Of a stretch of 20,842 nucleotides of DNA, positions 15,322 through 20,842 are shown piece after piece. The notes below the pieces were generated by a model that worked only from the letters and a program-made list of their open reading frames with translations, did not search any database and was not told where the DNA came from. Source of the stretch: Chloroflexota bacterium (GTDB taxonomy: Bacteria > Chloroflexota > Anaerolineae > Aggregatilineales > Phototrophicaceae); NCBI GenBank assembly GCA_003242205.1, contig QGUR01000038.1, forward strand, positions 1-20,842, given 5' to 3'. The number at the start of each line of letters is the position of its first letter. Within the stretch, counting starts at the first letter, position 1. The position numbers were made by a program, and so were the translations under genes.

Positions 15322-16550
15322 CGAGCTATCTCCTGTGCCGTTACCGCCATGCGCGGCGCGCTGCGAATGGCCCGCCAGATTTCACGCGGCGTCGGGCGCT
15401 TGCCATACAGCAGCAGCGACCAGCGAAACACGCGGGCGGACGCCCACACGACGACCAGCGTCATCAGCACCAGCAGCGCCATGCTCACCACAAGCTGCCA
15501 CTGCGGCACGGAGCCGAAGCCCAGGCGCAGCATGACCGCCGTTGGCGCGGTGACCGGGATGAGCGTCAGCACTACGGGAATCGTCCCGTTCGGGTCGGTC
15601 ATGAAATTGAAGATAAAGATGACCGGAACCATGCTCAGGAAACCGAAGAAACCAGCTACCTGCCGGCTTTCCTGCTCCGAACCAATGACAGCGCCCGCGC
15701 TGGCGGCAAAGCTGGCGTAGAGCACATAGCTCAGCAGGAAATACACGATACCGATGATCGCCAGATCAGTCGGAATGACGATGCCGGTGAGCATATCCAG
15801 CGCATTGGCTAACGACAGCCCGATCACGCCGAGCACGAGCCAGACGACGACCTGCAACAGGCCCAGCGCCCCCAGCCCGACCATCTTGCCGAGCAGCAAC
15901 TGGAACGGCGTGACGCTCGTGATCAGAATCTCCATGATGCGGTTCGATTTTTCATCCACCACGCCCGACATCAGGTAACCGCCGGCAAGCTGCGACGCCA
16001 TCATGACGATGAATACGAAGATGAATGGCAGGATGAACAGCGCCGGGGCCGCGCTTTCGGGGATCACCCGCCCGCTGTCCAGCGTTTGCACCGCCAAATC
16101 GATGGGCGAACGCAAGCGTTCCAGTACATCCTCATTGGCGATCTGCGCGCCCAGATTGCTCACCAGAAAGTCATCCATCTCGTCTTCGAGCGCTTCAGGA
16201 GCGTCATCGAACGAATAGAGCATGACTTCGCCGCTTTCCAGATAATCCTCCGGTACGACGAAGTAAGCGCCGATTTCCTGAGCTTCCAGCGCGGCGCGCG
16301 CCGACGCCTCGTCTGGATAGGGCTGGAACGCTTCCGGCTTCTCAATCGCCTGAGCCAGCACGCCGGACAAATCGACATAGCCGACCGTGCCGACCCGTGT
16401 CGTATCGGTTTCGGCCTGAATGGCAACGGTCATAATGATCGCCAGCAGCGCGATAATCAGGATGGGTGCGCCGAACGACGCAAACAGGAACGCCGGTCGC
16501 CGCACGTTGTGGAGAAACTCGCGTCGTGCGACAAGCATTGCCTTATGCAT
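15318..16550 (-). CDS. ABC-2 type exporter permease (NatB-like), first copy
   Basis: A 410-residue paralogue of the downstream permease with the same plan. TM1 is about 22-44, the external domain 45-167, and five more helices lie at about 168-190, 218-246, 262-288, 299-316 and 352-374. The coupling segment is DEKSNRIMEILITSVTPFQLLLGK. The start is ATG 16550, with GAGGGG 7 bases upstream, overlapping the end of the ATPase gene by 8 bases. A TTG at 16568 would add six residues but is less likely. Together with the ATPase and the second permease it should form a heterodimeric exporter. Confidence 0.9.
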   Translation of the reverse strand: MHKAMLVARREFLHNVRRPAFLFASFGAPILIIALLAIIMTVAIQAETDTTRVGTVGYVDLSGVLAQAIEKPEAFQPYPDEASARAALEAQEIGAYFVVPEDYLESGEVMLYSFDDAPEALEDEMDDFLVSNLGAQIANEDVLERLRSPIDLAVQTLDSGRVIPESAAPALFILPFIFVFIVMMASQLAGGYLMSGVVDEKSNRIMEILITSVTPFQLLLGKMVGLGALGLLQVVVWLVLGVIGLSLANALDMLTGIVIPTDLAIIGIVYFLLSYVLYASFAASAGAVIGSEQESRQVAGFFGFLSMVPVIFIFNFMTDPNGTIPVVLTLIPVTAPTAVMLRLGFGSVPQWQLVVSMALLVLMTLVVVWASARVFRWSLLLYGKRPTPREIWRAIRSAPRMAVTAQEIAR

Positions 16551-17463
16551 GGTCGTGCCCCTCAACAACCTGAATGAAGATGTCGTTCAGGCTTGGAACC
16601 GCCAGTTCAAAGCGTTGGATGCTCATTCCTTTGGTCGTGGCAATCGCGGCGAGTACGCTGTCCGGCGTAGCGTCGGGCGACAGGTACAACACCGCCTCTT
16701 TTTTGCCGTTTTCATGCATGTCAACCTGTGCAACGCCCGGAAGCGTGTCCCAGCGTCCCTCGCCTTCCACGATGATGGCGTGCTGGGCGAACTCGCGGCG
16801 GATTTGGTCGACCGGGCCATAGAGCTTCTGCTGCCCGCGGCTGATCATCAACAGGCGGTCGGCGAGTTCTTCGACCTGCTGCATCTGGTGCGTGCTCATG
16901 ACAATCGCGCCGCCATTGCGGCGGAAATCGAGCAGTAGCTCCTTGATAACGAGGGTATTGACCGGGTCGAGACCGGAAAACGGCTCGTCAACGATAATCA
17001 ATTCAGGGCGGTGCAGCACGGTGATCGCAAACTGCACCTTCTGCTGCATACCCTTGCTTAGCTCGCTGACTTTCTTGTGTGCCGCATCGTCCAGTTCCAG
17101 TCGTTTCAGCAGCTCCAAACTGCGCTGGCGTGCGTCGTGCGTGGACATGCCCTTCAACTGGCCCAGATAGACCATCATTTCGATCACCTGAACGTTGCGG
17201 TACATGCCGCGCTCTTCCGGCAAATAGCCGATACGGTTCTTCTTTTCCTCGTTGATGGGCCCGCCCAGCACATCGATGCGCCCGGTGTCGGGACGCAGGA
17301 TGTCGAGAATCATGCGAATTGTCGTGGTCTTGCCCGATCCATTCGGGCCAAGCATGGCGAAGATTTCGCCCTTATAAATCTCGAAGCTCAGGTTATCGAC
17401 TGCCCGAAAGCTGCCATAAGACTTCGAGATACGGTCAACGGAGACAGCGACATTGTGCTGCAT
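16543..17463 (-). CDS. ABC exporter ATP-binding protein (NatA-like, DUF4162 C-terminus)
   Basis: Nucleotide-binding subunit of 306 residues. It has Walker A GPNGSGKT (39-46), IGYLPEERGMY (78-88) at the Q-loop position, signature LSKGMQQK (135-142), Walker B LIIVDEP with E160 and H-loop H192 in STHQM. The LPEER form of the Q-loop and the C-terminal ~90-residue extension (DUF4162-like) are typical of the NatA/YhaQ group, which pairs with ABC-2 permeases. The start is ATG 17463, with GGGGGAG upstream at somewhat long spacing; a GTG at 17493 would add ten unlike residues. First gene of the exporter operon, divergent from the response regulator. Confidence 0.93.
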   Translation of the reverse strand: MQHNVAVSVDRISKSYGSFRAVDNLSFEIYKGEIFAMLGPNGSGKTTTIRMILDILRPDTGRIDVLGGPINEEKKNRIGYLPEERGMYRNVQVIEMMVYLGQLKGMSTHDARQRSLELLKRLELDDAAHKKVSELSKGMQQKVQFAITVLHRPELIIVDEPFSGLDPVNTLVIKELLLDFRRNGGAIVMSTHQMQQVEELADRLLMISRGQQKLYGPVDQIRREFAQHAIIVEGEGRWDTLPGVAQVDMHENGKKEAVLYLSPDATPDSVLAAIATTKGMSIQRFELAVPSLNDIFIQVVEGHDHA

Positions 17464-17501
17464 TTCTTTTGTTTCTCCCCCTTGACACAACACTGACGTT
17501 A

Positions 17502-17547
17502 TATACGGCCTATACGTATTTACCGGCCCTGTTGTTGCAGGGGCCGG
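17502..17547. promoter_or_regulatory. Direct repeat and hairpin in the ABC/response-regulator spacer
   Basis: Two TATACG copies (17502-17507 and 17511-17516) are spaced 9 bases apart. They are followed by a bulged GC-rich hairpin, CCGGCCCTG (17523-17531) and CAGGGGCCGG (17538-17547). The position, upstream of the ABC operon and before the response-regulator promoter, would fit an operator or leader. No T-run follows on either strand. Confidence 0.3.
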
Positions 17548-17586
17548 CTTGGTGGCGCGGTCGTCCTCCGGGCCGGTGTTTCTTTA

Positions 17587-17615
17587 TTTCCGTCAAGTCG
17601 TTTCCGGTCTATAAT
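17587..17615 (+). promoter_or_regulatory. Promoter candidate for the response regulator
   Basis: A perfect TATAAT (17610-17615) is preceded after 17 bases by a weak TTTCCG (17587-17592). The predicted transcription start is near 17622, about 50 bases before the ATG. Confidence 0.45.
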
Positions 17616-17672
17616 CGGCTAATCGACAACGATCGCTGGTTTCTGGCCACGGTTCGGATGCGCGAGGACGGT

Positions 17673-18050
17673 ATGAAAAAACAGGTGCTGGCCGTCGACG
17701 ACGAAATCGGTGCGCTGACGCTCATCGAGATTATGCTGCAGCGAGGTGGCTTTTCCGTGCTGAAGGCCAGGGATGCCAAAGAAGCGCTGAGTATCCTCGA
17801 AGAAACCACGCCCGATATGATCATCCTCGACATCATGATGCCGGGGATGGATGGCATCGAACTCTGCAAGCGCATTCGCAGCCGCCCCGAAACGCAGCAT
17901 ACGCCGGTGCTGATTCTTTCGGCGCGCGGCGACTCCGCCAGTATCGTGCGTGGCATTCAGGCAGGCGCGGATGACTATCTGCCCAAGCCGATTCTGCATC
18001 ACGACCTTGTGAGCAAGGTTCAGTCGATGCTGGAAGTTTCCGCGCCCTGA
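17673..18050 (+). CDS. Single-domain response regulator (CheY-like receiver)
   Basis: The 125-residue protein is a receiver domain only, without an output domain. It has the acidic pair D9/D10, phosphoacceptor D53 in ILDIMMPGMDG, S83 and K105 in DDYLPKP, so it should be phosphorylatable. The start is ATG 17673, with GAGGA 5 bases upstream; ATG 17658 is in frame but less well placed. No histidine kinase is nearby, so it is an orphan that must act through protein contact with an unlinked partner. Its last 31 bases overlap the 3' end of the convergent transglycosylase gene. Confidence 0.92.
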   Translation: MKKQVLAVDDEIGALTLIEIMLQRGGFSVLKARDAKEALSILEETTPDMIILDIMMPGMDGIELCKRIRSRPETQHTPVLILSARGDSASIVRGIQAGADDYLPKPILHHDLVSKVQSMLEVSAP

Positions 18051-20524
18051 GCAGCCTCGATTTCCGGCTGCTCGTCACCATATAACGCCCGGTAGATGTT
18101 GTAGTAACTATAGATGCGCTGGACGTAGAGACGCGTGCTGTCGATCGTGATGGCCGTCATGAACAGGTCGGGGTCGCTGCCCGACAGTTCGAGCCAGTTC
18201 AGCGCCCGCCCCGGCCCCGCATTATACGCCGCCAGCGCCGCCACGGCGTTTCCGTCGAACAACGCAAGCTGCTCGCTGAGATAATACGCGCCAAACGCGA
18301 TGCCCGCATACGGTCTGAACAGATCGCTGTGCTGGTAATCGGGCCAGCTCAATTGCCGGGCGATGTATTCGGCGGTCGAGGGAATGACCTGTGTCAGCCC
18401 TTTTTCGCCCGCTGCGGCGGTCGCGCGGGCATCGAACAGACTCTCGTGGCGGATGAGCGCCAGCAGAAGCAACGGGTCGATGCCTCGCTCTCGCGCCAGT
18501 TGTTGTATCACGTCGCCATAGTAGGCCGGATAGCGCATACGGGCAATGTAGGGCGGTGCGTCCAGCGTGCCAACGCCCGCCGCGCGAATGACGTTGGCCG
18601 CCGCCACAATCGAATCGGAGTAATCACCGATCGAGCGGAAATAAATGGCCAGTTGGTAGGACGCGAGGCCGTCATCCTGATACGCCGCTGTCAGATCGCT
18701 AAATTCGGTCTTGGCCTCGTCAAAGGCAGACAGATCCCACAATTCGCGCCCGCGGATCAGACGCTCGTCGGCAGCCAGCGTTTCCGAGAGTGGCCACAGC
18801 GGGCCGTCCTGTTCGATTTCAAACTGCTCGCGCAGCCACGCCTCGGCGGCCGCGATTTCCGCCGCATCATCGAACTGGAAGCGATAGCGCGCGGGTGGTT
18901 CAAAAGCCTGGCGTCCTTCGACGATGTCCATCGCTCGCGCGCTGAAATAGCTGTCCGGTGCGGCCGCTATGGCCTGATTGAGCGCTTCCGCAGCCATGCG
19001 CTGGTCGCCGCGCTGCAATGCCAGACGCCCTGCGTTCAGGTAGGCCGCTGCCCGCTCCTCGCCGGTCGCGCTCACCGCCAGCCGCCCGTACAGGCGCTCG
19101 GCCGTCGTCAGTTCTCCGGCGCTCATGGCTGCCGAGGCCGCTAATAGCAGGCCGCTGGTCGCCTGTGATGAAGATGGATAATCGTCGGCCAACCGCTCGA
19201 AGATCGCCCGCGCCTTATCATGTTCGCCGTTCGTGCCGTACAGATAGCCCGCCCGCCACAGCGCTTCCGGCGCTTCGGGCAGGTAGCCGTAGTGGTTGGC
19301 AATCGACAGGTAATGCTCAATCGCTCCCGCCGTGTCGCCGGAGAGGAACTTCGTGCGTCCCTGTTCCAGCAGCGCTTCGCCAAACAGAGGGTCGCGCGGA
19401 TACTGCTCGATGATCGTCTGGAAGGCGGTCACTGCTGCCGTCGGGTTGCCCAGCTCTCGATATGACCGGCCTAGCAGCATGTATAAACTGGCCGGCACTG
19501 AGGAAAGCGGGCGGCGAGTGGTGTAATCGTTCAGGATTTCGACCGTATACTCGTAATCGCCCTGCTGGAAGCTGACGCGCGCCTGCTCAAGCCCGTCCAG
19601 TTCGTAACCTTGAGCCAGCAGCGCCAGCATCGCCTGATACGCCTGTGGCTGGTCCGCATACTGATCGAAAATGCGACGCATGCGGTTCATGCCGGTTTCG
19701 ATATCGCCGCTGTTGATCAGTGTTTGCGCCGCCAGCAGTTCAATCGAAGCGCGGTAGGGCCTGTTCCGGGCCATGGCGAGGATGGCATCGTACTGTTCCA
19801 GCGCGGCTTCATAATCGTTGCGGTTGAGGTGGATCTGGGCGATGCGCTCGCGCAGCGCCGCGTGCGAAGACGGCGTTCGCGTGGAGTCGGCGGCGCGGGA
19901 GTAACTCGCCAGCGCGTCGTCGGTGTTGCCCAGACCAAGCTGCGCGTCGCCGATACGCTCGTAAGCATAGCTGTCGATTAACCCCGGATGGCGCGCGAGA
20001 TAGAACTCGAAATCGGCGATTGCCTCGGCCCAGCGCGACAGACCCATGTATGCATCGCCGCGCAGGAAATGCGCTTTGCCAATGCGTTCATCCTCCGGGA
20101 AGTTGGTGATGAAGGTGGTCAACGCATCGACCGCATCTTCGAACAGCCCTTCGCGCAGCGCCGCCTGCGCCAGACCGAGCGCTGCGTCGCCGCGCTGGGC
20201 GTCAGTGGCGGCGTCATTGTTTACCAGCACCGTGCGATAGTGCTGAACAGCGTCCTCGTAATAACCGTTGGTGAGGTAAGTGGTCGCCGCCGTCAGCGCG
20301 ACATCCGGCGGAATGGTCGGCGTGGGCGGCACGGTCGGGAGCGGCGTTGCGCTTGGCTCCACGATGGCGGTCGTTTCGACGGCCGTTTGTTCAGAAGCCG
20401 CTTCGGGCGAAGGGGTAGCCGTCACGTACCAGGGCTCATCGCGCTGTGCGTTCAGGCTGCAACCGCACAACAGAACCAGTGCGGCCAGCCCGATCCCGCA
20501 GCGCTTGTGGATCGGTGTCAACAT
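18020..20524 (-). CDS. Lipoprotein with TPR repeats and C-terminal lytic transglycosylase (SLT) domain
   Basis: An 834-residue exported lipoprotein. It has a short signal peptide with lipobox LCGC (probable lipidated C22), a Thr/Pro-rich linker (35-73), and a long helical TPR region (about 75-600), with units such as YEDAVQHYRTVL, FEDAVDALTTFI and WAEAIADFEFYL. After a further helical part comes an SLT domain (about 675-805), with catalytic E694 in IRHESLFD, GEKGLTQVIPSTA and AALAAYNAGPGRA. It should cleave peptidoglycan glycan strands to 1,6-anhydro ends. The plan resembles a lengthened Slt70, but membrane-anchored. The start is ATG 20524, because the signal peptide begins there and GAGG lies close upstream; ATG 20533 is possible. 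The gene follows the right-edge gene by 52 bases on the same strand, suggesting an operon. Confidence 0.9.
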   Translation of the reverse strand: MLTPIHKRCGIGLAALVLLCGCSLNAQRDEPWYVTATPSPEAASEQTAVETTAIVEPSATPLPTVPPTPTIPPDVALTAATTYLTNGYYEDAVQHYRTVLVNNDAATDAQRGDAALGLAQAALREGLFEDAVDALTTFITNFPEDERIGKAHFLRGDAYMGLSRWAEAIADFEFYLARHPGLIDSYAYERIGDAQLGLGNTDDALASYSRAADSTRTPSSHAALRERIAQIHLNRNDYEAALEQYDAILAMARNRPYRASIELLAAQTLINSGDIETGMNRMRRIFDQYADQPQAYQAMLALLAQGYELDGLEQARVSFQQGDYEYTVEILNDYTTRRPLSSVPASLYMLLGRSYRELGNPTAAVTAFQTIIEQYPRDPLFGEALLEQGRTKFLSGDTAGAIEHYLSIANHYGYLPEAPEALWRAGYLYGTNGEHDKARAIFERLADDYPSSSQATSGLLLAASAAMSAGELTTAERLYGRLAVSATGEERAAAYLNAGRLALQRGDQRMAAEALNQAIAAAPDSYFSARAMDIVEGRQAFEPPARYRFQFDDAAEIAAAEAWLREQFEIEQDGPLWPLSETLAADERLIRGRELWDLSAFDEAKTEFSDLTAAYQDDGLASYQLAIYFRSIGDYSDSIVAAANVIRAAGVGTLDAPPYIARMRYPAYYGDVIQQLARERGIDPLLLLALIRHESLFDARATAAAGEKGLTQVIPSTAEYIARQLSWPDYQHSDLFRPYAGIAFGAYYLSEQLALFDGNAVAALAAYNAGPGRALNWLELSGSDPDLFMTAITIDSTRLYVQRIYSYYNIYRALYGDEQPEIEAAQGAETSSID

Positions 20525-20576
20525 GGGCCTCATTATCGAGATGAGAGAGAAACCTGTCAATGGCGCTCGGCCGACG

Positions 20577-20842
20577 CTAATCCGACGGCGGCAGAAGCTC
20601 GCCGGCGAGCCAGGGCATGCCATAGGCGACTGCCAGCGAACCGGCCTCGCCCAGCGCGCGACCCAGTTCGGTGACGTTGCGATATACCCACCAGTGATCG
20701 GCGGACGGCAGAATCGCCACGCCAAAATCTTCTACCACCAGCGCGCTCAATGAACGGCGTACGGCAGGCAGCGCGGATGAGCCATCCGGCGCGGCGCTGC
20801 GGGACAACGTGACAGTAAAGCGCGACGGCCCGCCTTCACGGT
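20577..20842 (-). CDS. C-terminal part of an unrecognised protein (cut by window edge)
   Basis: The minus-strand frame is open from the window edge to TAG at 20577-20579, giving 88 residues of a C-terminus. I do not recognise it. Visible features are two hydrophobic strands (LSALVVEDFGVAILPS), the motif HWWVYRN and a final Ala/Gly/Leu-rich helix (ELGRALGEAGSLAVAYG). A TTG at 20807 could act as a start, but it has no ribosome binding site and the frame continues upstream, so a longer gene is more likely. Position immediately upstream of the transglycosylase suggests co-transcription. Confidence 0.6.
   Translation of the reverse strand, partial: REGGPSRFTVTLSRSAAPDGSSALPAVRRSLSALVVEDFGVAILPSADHWWVYRNVTELGRALGEAGSLAVAYGMPWLAGELLPPSD

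Noticed and set aside
14917..15720. A 267-codon plus-strand open frame opposite the permease genes
   Set aside because: It crosses the coupled ATGA junction of two real genes and has no domain-like sequence.
17482..17516. A plus-strand promoter starting with a perfect TTGACA at 17482
   Set aside because: The nearest TATACG boxes are 14 or 23 bases away, outside the usual 16-18 spacing, and no gene start follows closely. The TATAAT box at 17610 fits the regulator better.
1..20842. Possible CRISPR array, tRNA, rRNA, integrase or phage/defence island
   Set aside because: I saw no regularly spaced repeats, no tRNA or rRNA-like segments, and no recombinase or defence-type domains on either strand.

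Overview
The window looks like chromosomal core metabolism from a GC-rich bacterium, most plausibly a Chloroflexota (Anaerolineae-like) lineage. This is inferred from several things: the style of the FtsH and GlgP proteins, a GH57-type rather than GH13-type glycogen branching enzyme, a small stand-alone isoamylase early-set protein beside the glycogen genes, and Thr/Pro-rich (TPTP-like) linkers in the exported proteins. No rRNA, tRNA, CRISPR array, integrase or transposase was seen.

Layout, left to right. (1) 1-3990, minus strand: xylA then xylB (stop and start overlap as TAATG), followed by an ftsH that ends abruptly at the window's left edge before its protease domain. (2) 4230-5638, plus strand: an HD-domain phosphohydrolase of the YfbR/HDDC2 type, then a 211-residue protein I do not recognise, closed by a strong terminator. 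(3) 5670-13510: glycogen block. A good promoter leads a GH57/DUF1957 branching enzyme, glgA and glgC in tight linkage (glgA/glgC overlap as ATGA). A 98-residue CBM48-type protein lies on the opposite strand. Then comes glgP (DUF3417 type) with its own start region and a clear terminator. (4) 13553-14058: a start-less remnant of an exported protein and a hairpin-rich stretch containing repeats related to one found after glgC. (5) 14059-17463, minus strand: a three-gene ABC exporter operon (ATPase and two paralogous ABC-2 permeases). (6) 17673-18050, plus: a single-domain response regulator, whose 3' end overlaps the convergent gene of an 834-residue lipoprotein lytic transglycosylase with a long TPR region (18020-20524, minus). 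(7) The C-terminal end of an unrecognised protein runs off the right edge.

How the genes work together: GlgC makes ADP-glucose, GlgA polymerises it, the GH57 enzyme branches the polymer, and GlgP returns glucose-1-phosphate. The small CBM48 protein could bind the polymer and act as a scaffold or regulator. XylA/XylB feed xylose into the pentose phosphate pathway. The rest (ABC exporter, response regulator, transglycosylase lipoprotein) is envelope or signalling housekeeping. I see no clear new multi-gene system. The best leads are the stand-alone CBM48 protein, the unknown 211-residue protein, the intergenic hairpin repeat family and the abrupt FtsH truncation.
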